NCBI RefSeq assembly: GCF_014202475.1
Contig: NZ_JACHGV010000004.1
Span: 558,001 to 622,000 of the forward strand
Source: Streptomyces paradoxus
GTDB taxonomy: Bacteria > Actinomycetota > Actinomycetes > Streptomycetales > Streptomycetaceae
Length of the DNA stretch: 64,000 nt
Direction: 5' to 3'
Position numbers and translations under genes: made by a program. Within the stretch, counting starts at the first letter, position 1, and each line of letters starts with the position of its first letter. The notes under the pieces are model-generated. The model worked only from the letters and a program-made list of their open reading frames with translations. It was not told the DNA's origin and made no database searches. This document shows positions 7,242-15,539 of this stretch, in pieces.

Positions 7242-7484
7242 GTGGACCACGACGTGTACAACGGTATGGCGGCCGCCGGGCTGCACGGTGTGGCCTGGCA
7301 GAAGAGCCGGCACAGCAACTCGCAGGGCTCATGCGTGGAGTTCGCCCGGCTGCCGGGCGGAGACGTCGCCGTCCGCAACTCGCGCTTCCCCGACGGTCCC
7401 GCTCTGGTCTACACCCGCGCGGAGATCGAGGCCATGCTGCTGGGCGTGAAGGACGGCGAGTTCGACCACCTGGTGGGCGGCTGA
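7242..7484 (+). CDS. DUF397 small protein (AbaA/WhiJ-locus type)
   Basis: 80 aa from the GTG at 7242, with GGGAG 6 nt before it. Matches the DUF397 pattern W.KS.hS...G.CVE.A, followed by VAVRNSRFPDGPAL. In Streptomyces these small acidic proteins are encoded beside WhiJ-like XRE regulators and AbaA-like ATPases and are thought to bind or inhibit the regulator. Both partners are present at 7577-9260. The frame overlapping upstream was rejected because the ribosome site fits this start. Confidence 0.85.
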   Translation: MDHDVYNGMAAAGLHGVAWQKSRHSNSQGSCVEFARLPGGDVAVRNSRFPDGPALVYTRAEIEAMLLGVKDGEFDHLVGG

Positions 7485-7546
7485 CGATCCGGCAGCCCCC
7501 GGTGAAAACGGGGCAATCGGCACTCAACGCGCGGTAACGCGCGTAG

Positions 7547-7575
7547 AACCGCGACGCGAGGAAGCGCCGCGGTTT
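7547..7575. terminator. Bidirectional hairpin between convergent genes
   Basis: AACCGCG-A-CGC, loop GAGGAA, GCG-C-CGCGGTT followed by TTTCTC. It lies between the ends of the DUF397 gene and the ATPase gene. One internal mismatch. Confidence 0.65.
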
Positions 7576-7576
7576 C

Positions 7577-8092
7577 TCATTCCCCGTGCGGCCGGGAACC
7601 GGTCCGCGGCAGCCGGAACAGCGCCCAGACCACCTTGCCGTCGAGCGCCCCCGCCAGCGGATGCCAGCCCCAGCTGTCGCTGAAGGAGTCGACGAGGAAC
7701 AGCCCGCGGCCCGACTCGGCCGAGAAGTCGTCGGCCTCCCGGGTCACCGGACTGTCATGACTGGGGTCGCGCACCGCGCACACCAGCCGCTCGGTCCACC
7801 GCATCAGATGCAGCCGCACGGGAGGCTCACGGCCTCCGGCGCACGCGCCGTTCGCCGGCAGCCCGTGCCGCAGGGCGTTGGTGACGAGTTCCGAGACCAC
7901 CAGACAGACGTCGTCGAACCGCTCGCCCATGTCCCACTGGTCGAGGGTTCTGCGAGTGAACTGCCGTGCCTCGCGCACCGCTTCGTAGCGGGCGGGCAGA
8001 GCGCAGGAGGCGGCGTCGGACACTGCCGCGGGATCCAGCGGCGGAAGGCCCTGCCGTAACGGCTCGAGCATGGTCGATCCATTCGTCCCCAT
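7577..8092 (-). CDS. HATPase-type regulatory protein (anti-sigma / AbaA-like)
   Basis: 171 aa from the ATG at 8092, selected because GGGAG lies 8 nt upstream. GHKL ATPase of the RsbW/SpoIIAB type: N-box DVCLVVSELVTNALRHGL, G-box ESGRGLFLVDSFSDSWGW. A single domain, no membrane segment. In this gene neighbourhood such proteins are interpreted as anti-sigma-like partners of WhiJ-type regulators in development and antibiotic control; that is family knowledge. Its promoter carries the 28-bp element shared with the DUF397 gene. Confidence 0.85.
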   Translation of the reverse strand: MGTNGSTMLEPLRQGLPPLDPAAVSDAASCALPARYEAVREARQFTRRTLDQWDMGERFDDVCLVVSELVTNALRHGLPANGACAGGREPPVRLHLMRWTERLVCAVRDPSHDSPVTREADDFSAESGRGLFLVDSFSDSWGWHPLAGALDGKVVWALFRLPRTGSRPHGE

Positions 8093-8146
8093 GCGAGGCA
8101 CTCCCGGGAATTCGCGGTCGGTGCGATGCGGCGGTGGTGCGGGACC

Positions 8147-8193
8147 ATGGTTTCGGATGCGTACAGCAGATGCAAGGGCAGATGCACGTGCAG
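8147..8193 (-). promoter_or_regulatory. Second copy of shared 28-bp element, promoter of ATPase gene
   Basis: On the minus strand, 8193-8166 reads CTGCACGTGCATCTGCCC and then TTGCATCTGC, 26 of 28 identical to 7133-7160. A -10-like AACCAT (8152-8147) follows after 13 bp, the same spacing as the first copy. The rest of the 307-bp gap to the XRE gene (8194-8399) shows no other clear site. Confidence 0.6.
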
Positions 8194-8399
8194 GTGACCG
8201 GAATGAGCTGTCCCGTACCGCTTGTTGGCCAATTTTTCCGTCATCTTCGCGACTCTCTTTGGCCGTTCACTTGCCTTCTTCTTGCTCCCGCGCACGAGCG
8301 CCGACCGTCTCGATTCCGTTTCCGTAACCGGACGAGTACTGCTCGGAGTGTTTTAGTGGCAGACTGCGGCCCCTGAAGACGTTGGGGAGGCTGGCGAAC

Positions 8400-9260
8400 G
8401 TGAGCGCGGGAGAGCCGGGATCGGTGGTGCGGCGCATGCTGCTCGGATCACAACTCAGGCGACTGCGTGAGGCGCGGGGCATCACGCGCGAGGCGGCGGG
8501 CTACTCGATCCGCGCCTCCGAGTCGAAGATCAGCCGGATGGAGTTGGGCCGGGTGAGCTTCAAGACCAGAGACGTCGAGGACCTGCTGACCCTGTACGGC
8601 ATCACGGACGAGCAGGAGCGCGCCTCCCTGCTCTCCCTGGCCAAAGAGGCCAACGTCGCGGGCTGGTGGCACAGTTACTCGGACGTCCTGCCCAGCTGGT
8701 TCCCGACCTACGTCGGCCTGGAGGGCGCCGCCTCGCTGATCCGGGCGTACGAGGTGCAGTTCGTGCACGGCCTGCTGCAGACCGAGGCGTACGCCCACGC
8801 GGTGGTCCGGCGCGGCATGCAGGGCGCGAGCGAGGCCGACGTCGAGCGCCGCGTGGCGCTGCGGCTGGAGCGCCAGAAGTACCTCGTCGACGAGCGCGCG
8901 CCCGACTTCCACATCATCCTGGACGAGGCCGCCCTGCGCCGCCCGTACGGCGACCGCGCGGTGATGCGGGGCCAGCTCCAGCACCTCATCGACATCTCCG
9001 AGCGGCCCAACGTACGGCTCCAAGTGGTGCCGTTCAGCCTCGGCGGCCACGCCGGCGAAAGTGGCGCGTTCACGATCCTCAGCTTCCCGGAGTCCGACCT
9101 CTCGGACGTCGTCTACCTGGAGCAGCTCACCAGCGCCCTGTACCTGGACAAGGCCGAGGACGTCGCCCAGTACGAGAAGGCGCTCAAGGAACTGCAGAGC
9201 GACAGCCCGGGCCCGTCGGAGAGCCGGGACCTTCTGCGGGGCCTGCTCCAGCTCTCCTGA
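8400..9260 (+). CDS. XRE/WhiJ-like transcriptional regulator with DUF5753
   Basis: 286 aa from the GTG at 8400, 9 nt after GGGAGG. Helix-turn-helix at about residues 15-70 (LRRLREARGITREAAGYSI, SESKISRMELGR) and a DUF5753 sensor-like domain from about residue 90 (AYEVQFVHGLLQTEAYA, then FHIILDEAALRRP and LQVVPFSLGGHAG). Typical WhiJ paralogue, encoded with the DUF397 and ATPase genes. Expected to bind DNA near these genes; the shared 28-bp element is the obvious candidate target. Confidence 0.88.
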   Translation: MSAGEPGSVVRRMLLGSQLRRLREARGITREAAGYSIRASESKISRMELGRVSFKTRDVEDLLTLYGITDEQERASLLSLAKEANVAGWWHSYSDVLPSWFPTYVGLEGAASLIRAYEVQFVHGLLQTEAYAHAVVRRGMQGASEADVERRVALRLERQKYLVDERAPDFHIILDEAALRRPYGDRAVMRGQLQHLIDISERPNVRLQVVPFSLGGHAGESGAFTILSFPESDLSDVVYLEQLTSALYLDKAEDVAQYEKALKELQSDSPGPSESRDLLRGLLQLS

Positions 9261-9356
9261 AGTACTCCTCCAACTCTCCTGAAACACAAGTACGATGACG
9301 TGTGATCAGATCGTGAAGGCGCGATCAGAGGTCTGCCAGGGATCGAGGGATCACAC

Positions 9357-10820
9357 ATGTCGTCGTCCTACTTCACCGACCTTGCACAGCAGTACATCGA
9401 CGGTGAGTGGCGCCCGGGTACCGGCTCCTGGGACATCATCGACTTCAACCCGTACGACGACGAGAAGCTGGCGTCGATCACCATAGCCACGGTCGACGAG
9501 GTCGATCAGGCGTACCGGGCGGCGGCCCGCGCCCAGAAGCAGTGGGCCGCGACCAACCCCTACGCCCGCCGGGCGGTCTTCGAGAAGGCGCTGCGCCTGA
9601 TCGAGGAGCGCGAGGCCGAGATCTCCGAGGCCATCATCGCCGAGCTCGGCGGCACCCGTCTGAAGGCCGCGTTCGAGCTGCACCTCGCCAAGGAGTTCCT
9701 GCGCGAGGCGGTCCATCTGGCCCTGGCGCCCGAAGGCCGGATCATCCCCTCGCCGGTGGACGGCAAGGAGAACCGCGTCTACCGCGTGCCCGTCGGGGTC
9801 GTGGGCGTGATCAGCCCCTTCAACTTCCCCTTCCTGCTGTCGATCAAGTCCGTCGCCCCGGCGCTCGCGCTCGGCAACGCCGTGGTGCTCAAGCCGCACC
9901 AGAACACTCCGATCGTCGGCGGCTCCCTGGTCGCGAAGATCTTCGAGGACGCGGGGCTGCCCGGCGGACTGCTGAACGTGCTCATCACGGACATCGCCGA
10001 GATCGGCGACGCCTTCCTGGAGCACCCGGTCCCCAAGGTCATCTCCTTCACCGGCTCCGACGCCGTCGGCCGGCACGTGGCGACCGTCTGCGCCCGGCTG
10101 TTCAAGCGCTCCGTCCTCGAACTGGGCGGCAACAGCGCGCTGGTCGTCCTCGACGACGCCGACATCGACTACGCGGTCGACGCGGCGGTCTTCAGCCGGT
10201 ACGTCCACCAGGGCCAGGTCTGCATGGCCGCCAACCGGGTCCTCGTCGACCGTTCGGTCGCGGACGAGTTCACCGAGAAGTTCGTCGCCAAGGTGAAGAC
10301 CCTCAAGGCGGGCGACCCGCGCGACCCGGAGACCGTCATCGGCCCGGTCATCAACTCCTCGCAGGCGGACGCCGTCTCCGGTGTGGTCGAGCAGGCCCTC
10401 GCCGAGGGCGCCACGGCCCTCGTGCGCGGCGGGCGGACCGACAACCTCGTCGAGCCGTCCGTGCTGACGGACCTCCCCGCCGCCTCGGCGTTGCTCAAGC
10501 AGGAGGTCTTCGGCCCGGTCGCCTTCCTCGTCCCGTTCGACGGCGAGGACGAGGCCGTACGCCTCGTCAACGACACCCCGTACGGCCTGAGCGGTGCCGT
10601 CCACACCGGGAACGTCGAGCGCGGGGTCGCCTTCGCCAAGCAGATCGACACGGGCATGTTCCACGTGAACGACGGCACCGTGCACGACGAGCCGATCGTC
10701 CCGTTCGGCGGTGAGAAGCACTCGGGCATCGGCCGGCTCAACGGCGACACGATGCTCGACTCGTTCACCACGACCAAGTGGATCTCGGTGCAGCACGGCC
10801 GCAGCGGCTTCCCGTTCTAG
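9357..10820 (+). CDS. Aldehyde dehydrogenase, NAD(P)-dependent
   Basis: 487 aa, full length for the family. Catalytic Cys289 in GQVCMAANR, general base Glu255 in LELGGNSAL, nucleotide-site FTGSDAVG, and C-terminal PFGGEKHSGIGR. The N-terminal half resembles the benzaldehyde/vanillin dehydrogenase subgroup, but the substrate cannot be read from sequence. Ribosome site GAGGGA precedes the ATG. Monocistronic: an intrinsic terminator follows 31 bp after the stop. Confidence 0.9.
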   Translation: MSSSYFTDLAQQYIDGEWRPGTGSWDIIDFNPYDDEKLASITIATVDEVDQAYRAAARAQKQWAATNPYARRAVFEKALRLIEEREAEISEAIIAELGGTRLKAAFELHLAKEFLREAVHLALAPEGRIIPSPVDGKENRVYRVPVGVVGVISPFNFPFLLSIKSVAPALALGNAVVLKPHQNTPIVGGSLVAKIFEDAGLPGGLLNVLITDIAEIGDAFLEHPVPKVISFTGSDAVGRHVATVCARLFKRSVLELGGNSALVVLDDADIDYAVDAAVFSRYVHQGQVCMAANRVLVDRSVADEFTEKFVAKVKTLKAGDPRDPETVIGPVINSSQADAVSGVVEQALAEGATALVRGGRTDNLVEPSVLTDLPAASALLKQEVFGPVAFLVPFDGEDEAVRLVNDTPYGLSGAVHTGNVERGVAFAKQIDTGMFHVNDGTVHDEPIVPFGGEKHSGIGRLNGDTMLDSFTTTKWISVQHGRSGFPF

Positions 10821-10851
10821 AGCTGCTGGTTTCTCCGGACCTTCCGGCGCC

Positions 10852-10888
10852 CGGACCCTTGCGGACAGAACCTGACCGCAAGGGTCCG
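10852..10888 (+). terminator. Intrinsic terminator of aldehyde dehydrogenase gene
   Basis: Perfect 13-bp stem CGGACCCTTGCGG / CCGCAAGGGTCCG with an 11-nt loop, followed by TAGCTTTTTC. Confidence 0.88.
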
Positions 10889-10941
10889 TAGCTTTTTCGG
10901 TGTCAGGGGAGATGCCCCGGACCTGGTGAAAGGCGGCGGTC

Positions 10942-11493
10942 ATGGTCACTCACGTTCCGGCTGAGGCACACGGCGACGAGCGCGGGGCGCTCCTGGCCTT
11001 CGTCGCCGAGCAGCGCTGCGGCATCCGGCGGGCGCTGCTGGGCCTCACGGACGAGCAGGCGTCGTCCCGGCCCAGCGCCAGCGAGCTGTCCCTGGCCGGT
11101 CTGCTCAAGCACGTCGCCGAGGTCGAGCAGGGCTGGATCGCCCGGGCCAAGGGCGAGCCGCCGGCCGTCCACCGGGACGAGTCCAACTGGCACGAGTGCT
11201 TCCGGCTGGCCGGTGACGAGACCGTGGAGTCGCAGCTCGCGTACTACGAGAAGGTCGCCGCCGACACGGAGGCGTTCATCCGGGCGGTGCCCAGCCTCGA
11301 CGACACCTTCGAGCTGCCCGCGACGTCCTGGAACCCGAAGGACGAGCAGCTCTCGATGCGCTGGCTGTGCCTCCACCTGATCCGCGAGACCGCCCGGCAC
11401 GCGGGGCACGCCGACATCATCCGCGAGTCCCTGGACGGCAGGACCGCCTTCGAGCTGGTGGCCGAGGAACACCGGGTGGCGGCCGGGTCATAA
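10942..11493 (+). CDS. DinB-family protein (DUF664)
   Basis: 183 aa. Four-helix DinB/YfiT fold: LSLAGLLKHVAEVEQGWIAR carries the first metal-ligand His, and HLIRETARHAGHADIIRES the other His pair. Members are metal-dependent thiol S-transferases or of unknown function. GAAAGG ribosome site before the ATG. The PadR gene starts 10 bp after its stop. Confidence 0.82.
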   Translation: MVTHVPAEAHGDERGALLAFVAEQRCGIRRALLGLTDEQASSRPSASELSLAGLLKHVAEVEQGWIARAKGEPPAVHRDESNWHECFRLAGDETVESQLAYYEKVAADTEAFIRAVPSLDDTFELPATSWNPKDEQLSMRWLCLHLIRETARHAGHADIIRESLDGRTAFELVAEEHRVAAGS

Positions 11494-11503
11494 CCTTGGC
11501 CGC

Positions 11504-12145
11504 ATGTCAGCGATCCGTCTCCTCGTGCTCGGCGCGGTCCGCATGCACGGCCGCGCCCACGGCTACCAGGTGCGCAACGACCTGGAGTACTGGGGCGCGC
11601 ACGAGTGGTCCAACGCCAAGCCCGGCTCGATCTACCACGCCCTGAAACAGATGGCGAAGCAGGGCCTGCTGCACGCGCACGAGATCGCCCCGTCCACGGC
11701 GGGCGGCCCGCCGCGCACGGAGTACGAGATCACCGGGCAGGGCAGCGAGGAGTACTTCCGGCTGCTGAGGGACGCGCTGGTCACCTACGACCAGCGCGGG
11801 GACGTGAAGACGGCGGCCGTCGGCTTCGTCGTCGACCTGCCGCGGGCGGAGGCGGTCGCGCTGCTGAAGGAGCGGACCCTGCGGATCGAGCAGTGGCGGA
11901 CCTCCGTCCTGGAGCACTACGTGCCCGAGGAGGGCCCCGGGCAGCTCGGGCACATCGGCGAGATCATGAACATGTGGGTCCACACGGCCGACTCCGAGGC
12001 CGAGTGGACCCGCGGCCTCATCGAGCGCATCGAGGGCGGCGCCTACACCTTCGCCGACGAGGGCGACCCGTTCGTCGGGGTCCTGGCCCCGGGCGAGGAG
12101 AACCCCTACGCGACGGGGGAGCGGCATCCCGGGGACGACCACTAA
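11504..12145 (+). CDS. PadR-family transcriptional regulator
   Basis: 213 aa. Winged helix at residues 1-90 with the PadR pattern GYQVRNDLE, GSIYHALKQMAKQGLL and TEYEITGQG, followed by a helical C-terminal domain. The -10 hexamer TAACCT (11491-11496) overlaps the stop codon of the upstream gene, 7 nt before the ATG, so the transcript is probably leaderless. The inverted-repeat sites just downstream, in front of the ABC genes, are its likely targets; PadR proteins usually repress adjacent exporters. Confidence 0.88.
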   Translation: MSAIRLLVLGAVRMHGRAHGYQVRNDLEYWGAHEWSNAKPGSIYHALKQMAKQGLLHAHEIAPSTAGGPPRTEYEITGQGSEEYFRLLRDALVTYDQRGDVKTAAVGFVVDLPRAEAVALLKERTLRIEQWRTSVLEHYVPEEGPGQLGHIGEIMNMWVHTADSEAEWTRGLIERIEGGAYTFADEGDPFVGVLAPGEENPYATGERHPGDDH

Positions 12146-12204
12146 TCAAGTTTGACGAATGGCTCGGGCTGGGATACCTTCGAGCCTGTAGTCAAGTTTG
12201 ACTA
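12146..12204 (+). promoter_or_regulatory. Promoter of ABC exporter flanked by two PadR-type operators
   Basis: Promoter TTGACG (12152-12157), 17-bp spacer, TACCTT (12175-12180). Operator 1, TCAAGTTTGA (12146-12155), overlaps the -35. Operator 2, TAGTCAAGTTTGACTA (12189-12204), is a perfect 7-bp dyad with a GT centre at about +2 to +17. Both share ATCAAGTTTGAC-like cores, so repression would be by occupancy of both. Confidence 0.8.
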
Positions 12205-12218
12205 GAAGGGGAGGCTCA

Positions 12219-13169
12219 GTGGCCGACGCGGCGATCACCGTCGAAGGCGCGGAGAAGACGTACGGCGACAAGAAGGCGCTGAACGGGCTCGACCTCACGG
12301 TCGCGCGCGGCACGGTGCACGGGGTGCTCGGCCCGAACGGCGCGGGCAAGACCACCCTCGTGAGGGTCCTGTCCACCCTGCTGCGGCCCGACGCGGGCCG
12401 GGTCGAGGTGGCCGGGCACGACGTGGTGCGCGAGGCGTACGCCGTGCGGCTGCGCATCGGCCTGCTCGGCCAGCACGCCGCGCTCGACGAGGAGCTCGGC
12501 GGCCGGCAGAACCTGGAGCTGTTCGGGCGGCTGCACCACCTGGGCGCGCGGCGGGCACGCGCGCGTGCCGGCGAACTCCTGGAGCGCTTCGGTCTGGCCG
12601 ACACCGGCCGCAAGGCGGTCCGGCAGTACAGCGGCGGCATGCGGCGCCGGCTGGACCTCGCGGCGTCCCTGATCACCGAGCCGGAGGTGCTGTTCCTGGA
12701 CGAGCCCACCACCGGCCTCGACCCGCGCGGCCGCGCCGAGGTGTGGTCCTCCGTCCGCTCCCTGGTCGGCGGCGGCACGACGGTCCTGCTCACCACCCAG
12801 TACCTGGAGGAGGCAGACCAGCTCGCCGACCGCATCTCGGTCGTCGACGCCGGCCGGGTCATCGCCGAGGGCACGGCGGACGAGCTGAAGGCCGAGGCCG
12901 GCGGCGACCGCATCGACGTGGTCCTGCGCGACGCCGGCCAACTGGGCGCGGCCGTCGCCCTGCTGCCCCTCACGGGGATCGGCGTCGACGCCGACCGCAG
13001 GCTGCTGAGCGCCCCCGTGACCGACCGCATGGAGGCGCTCTCCGGGGTCGTACGGGCCCTCCACGAGGCCGGGATCGAGGCGGAGGACGTCGCCCTGCGC
13101 CGCCCGACGCTGGACGAGGTGTTCCTGCACCTCACCGGAGACGACCGCCGAGTGAAGGAGACCGCGTGA
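12219..13169 (+). CDS. ABC exporter ATP-binding protein (DrrA-like)
   Basis: 316 aa from the GTG at 12219, with GGGGAGG 4 nt upstream. Walker A GPNGAGKTT, signature YSGGMRRRLDLA, Walker B LFLDEPTTGLDP, followed by H-loop region LLTTQYLEEAD, and the C-terminal DUF4162-type extension typical of daunorubicin-resistance (DrrA) ATPases. Works with the permease encoded next, overlapping by GTGA, to export a hydrophobic compound. Confidence 0.92.
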   Translation: MADAAITVEGAEKTYGDKKALNGLDLTVARGTVHGVLGPNGAGKTTLVRVLSTLLRPDAGRVEVAGHDVVREAYAVRLRIGLLGQHAALDEELGGRQNLELFGRLHHLGARRARARAGELLERFGLADTGRKAVRQYSGGMRRRLDLAASLITEPEVLFLDEPTTGLDPRGRAEVWSSVRSLVGGGTTVLLTTQYLEEADQLADRISVVDAGRVIAEGTADELKAEAGGDRIDVVLRDAGQLGAAVALLPLTGIGVDADRRLLSAPVTDRMEALSGVVRALHEAGIEAEDVALRRPTLDEVFLHLTGDDRRVKETA

Positions 13170-13927
13170 CCGCCCATGCACTGACCGACTCCTGGACCAT
13201 GACCCGCCGGGAACTCGCCCGCTGGGGACGGCAGCCCGTGCAGCTGGTCGTCAACCTGGTCTTCCCGGTGATGCTGCTGCTGATGTTCGGCTACCTCATC
13301 GGCGGCGGCCGGGGGGTGAGCGGCGAGTACCGCGACTACCTGATCCCCGGCATGCTCGCGCTCACCATGGCCTTCGGCCTGGAGGGCACGCTGCTCGCCG
13401 TCACGCAGGACCTCAACAAGGGCGTGATCGACCGGTTCCGATCGATGCCGATGGCCAACGGTGCCGTGCTGGTGGGCCGTTCGGCCGCCGACATGCTCCA
13501 GTCGGCGATGGCCCTGGCCGTGCTCATCGGCGTCGGCGTCGCCCTCGGCTGGCGACCCGGCGGCGGCCCGCAGGCCCTCCTCGCGGCCGTGGGCCTGTTG
13601 CTGCTGTTCCGGTTCGCCATGCTGTGGATCGGCATCCACCTGGCGCTGGTGGCCGGCAAGCCGGAGCTGGTGCAGGCCGTGCAGATCCTGGTCTGGCCGG
13701 TCGGCTTCCTCTCCAACGCGCTGGCCACGCCCGGCTCCATGCCCGGCTGGCTGGGCACGGTCGTCGAATGGAACCCGATGTCCCACACGGCCACGGCCGT
13801 TCGGCACCTGTTCGGCGTCCCCGGCACGGAGTCCGGCCACGCGTGGGCCGCGATCGTCTGGCCCCTGGCCCTGCTGACGGTGTTCTTCCCCCTGGCGGTA
13901 CGGCGGTTCAACCGCCTGAGCCGCTAG
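13166..13927 (+). CDS. ABC-2 type exporter permease (DrrB-like)
   Basis: 253 aa from the GTG at 13166 overlapping the ATPase stop by 4 bases. About six membrane segments, starting LVVNLVFPVMLLLMFGYLI, with the ABC-2 motif around MAFGLEGTLLAVTQD-x-NKGVIDRFRSMPM. Likely half of a DrrAB-type drug exporter under PadR control. Bases 13928-14092 downstream hold no gene. Confidence 0.9.
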   Translation: MTAHALTDSWTMTRRELARWGRQPVQLVVNLVFPVMLLLMFGYLIGGGRGVSGEYRDYLIPGMLALTMAFGLEGTLLAVTQDLNKGVIDRFRSMPMANGAVLVGRSAADMLQSAMALAVLIGVGVALGWRPGGGPQALLAAVGLLLLFRFAMLWIGIHLALVAGKPELVQAVQILVWPVGFLSNALATPGSMPGWLGTVVEWNPMSHTATAVRHLFGVPGTESGHAWAAIVWPLALLTVFFPLAVRRFNRLSR

Positions 13928-14092
13928 GGGGTGTGCGTGAAGTCCCGACCGCCTTGCGACGCCTGGCACGTCCTCCAGCTCTCGGCTTGGCTCGGTCAGG
14001 GCGTACCCCGCCCGCGGCACCGGGCGAACACCCGAGTACGACCGGCACGCGGATACTCGCCCGGCCCCCTGCCGCCGGCCCCGGCGTGAGCC

Positions 14093-15499
14093 TCAGTGGT
14101 GGAAACCGGTCGCCGCGCCCCTGTCCTCGGTCAGTGGGCGCGGCTGCCGGCGCAGGTCCGGCAGCAGGCGCTCCAGGTCCTGCGCGAGCAGCTCCGCGAG
14201 GTCGGCGGAGAAGCCGTTGCGGCACACCACCCGCAGCACGGACAGGTCCTCCCGGTTCGGCGGGAAGGTGTACGCGGGCACCAGCCAGCCGCTCTCGCGC
14301 AGTCGCCGGGAGACGTCGAAGACGTCGTACGCCTTCACGTCCGGCGCGGTCGTGAAGGCGAACACCGGCAGTTCGTCGCCCCGGGTCAGCAGTTGGAAGT
14401 CGCCGAGCGCCTCGACCCGCCCGGCCAGTCCCGTGGCCACGTCCCGGGAGGCCTGCTGCACGGCCCGGTAGCCTTCCCGGCCCAGCCGCAGGAACGTGTA
14501 GTACTGCGCCACGACCTGCGCGCCCGGCCGGGAGAAGTTCAGCGCGAACGTCGGCATGTCGCCGCCCAGGTAGTTCACCCGGAACACCAGCTCCTCCGGC
14601 AGCGCCTCCGCGTCCCGCCACAGCGCCCAGCCGACGCCCGGGTAGACCAGCCCGTACTTGTGCCCCGAGGTGTTGATCGACGCCACCCTCGGCAGCCGGA
14701 AGTCCCACACCAGGTCCTCGTCGAGGAACGGCGCGACCATGGCCCCCGACGCCCCGTCCACGTGCACGGGGACGTCCAGCCCGGTCCGTTCGCGCAGCGC
14801 GTCCAGCGCCGCGCACAGGTCGGCGATCGGCTCGTAGGACCCGTCGAAGGTGGAGCCGAGGATGCCGACGACCCCGATGGTGTTCTCGTCGCACAGCTCG
14901 GCCGCGGCCTGCGGGTCGAGGTGGAACCGCTCGCCCTCCATGGGCACCAGCCGGGCCTCCACCTCCCAGAAATTGCAGAACTTCTCCCAGCAGACCTGCA
15001 CGTTGACGCCCATGACCAGGTTGGGCCGCGCGCCCGGGTAGCGGTCGGCGTTGCGCTTCGCCCAGCGCCGCTTCAGCGCCATCCCGGCGAGCATGCACGC
15101 CTCGCTCGACCCGGTCGTCGAACACCCCACGACGGTCGCCGGGTCGGGCGCGTTCCACAGGTCGGCGAGCATCGCCACGCAGCGCCGCTCCAGCTCGGCG
15201 GTCCGCGGGTACTCGTCCTTGTCGATCATGTTCTTGTCCCGGCACTCCGCCATCAGCACCCCGGCCTCCGGCTCCATCCAGGTGGTGACGAACGTGGCGA
15301 GGTTCAGCCGCGCGTTGCCGTCGAGCATCAGCTCGTCGCGCACCAGCTGGTGGGCGGTCGCCGGCGCCATGGGCTGGTCCGGGAGCCGGTGGGTGGGCGG
15401 GGCCTCGGCCATGTCGCCGAGCGGGTTGGCGGGGCCGTAGAAGGGGTTGACGGACAGGCGGCTCTCGGCGGGCCGGCGGGGGCCTTCGTGGAGCGGCAT
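14093..15499 (-). CDS. gad: Glutamate decarboxylase (PLP-dependent)
   Basis: 468 aa, the usual length. Converts glutamate to GABA and CO2, consuming a proton. PLP lysine about residue 281 in INTSGHKYGLVYPG; HVDGASGAMVAPF supplies the PLP-binding Asp; VGCSTTGSSEACMLAGMALK the phosphate site. The ATG at 15499 follows a GGAGG-like site (CTGGAGGCACCC on the minus strand). The next gene upstream on the same strand is a YfeO/ClC protein; the two may form an acid-resistance pair. No GadC antiporter is in view. Confidence 0.93.
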   Translation of the reverse strand: MPLHEGPRRPAESRLSVNPFYGPANPLGDMAEAPPTHRLPDQPMAPATAHQLVRDELMLDGNARLNLATFVTTWMEPEAGVLMAECRDKNMIDKDEYPRTAELERRCVAMLADLWNAPDPATVVGCSTTGSSEACMLAGMALKRRWAKRNADRYPGARPNLVMGVNVQVCWEKFCNFWEVEARLVPMEGERFHLDPQAAAELCDENTIGVVGILGSTFDGSYEPIADLCAALDALRERTGLDVPVHVDGASGAMVAPFLDEDLVWDFRLPRVASINTSGHKYGLVYPGVGWALWRDAEALPEELVFRVNYLGGDMPTFALNFSRPGAQVVAQYYTFLRLGREGYRAVQQASRDVATGLAGRVEALGDFQLLTRGDELPVFAFTTAPDVKAYDVFDVSRRLRESGWLVPAYTFPPNREDLSVLRVVCRNGFSADLAELLAQDLERLLPDLRRQPRPLTEDRGAATGFHH

Positions 15500-15539
15500 G
15501 GGTGCCTCCAGGGGTGGGTTCGAGAGGGAGGGAGGGGCT

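Noticed and set aside
6047..7378. 443-codon minus-strand frame in the repeat region
   Set aside because: No ribosome site or family match, Arg/Pro-rich, overlaps other equally long frames on both strands.
9351..10949. 532-codon open frame antisense to the aldehyde dehydrogenase gene
   Set aside because: High-GC shadow frame; the plus strand encodes a full-length enzyme with catalytic residues.
13928..14092. Possible small gene or element between the ABC permease and glutamate decarboxylase genes
   Set aside because: No frame with a ribosome site, no clear inverted repeat; left as plain intergenic DNA.
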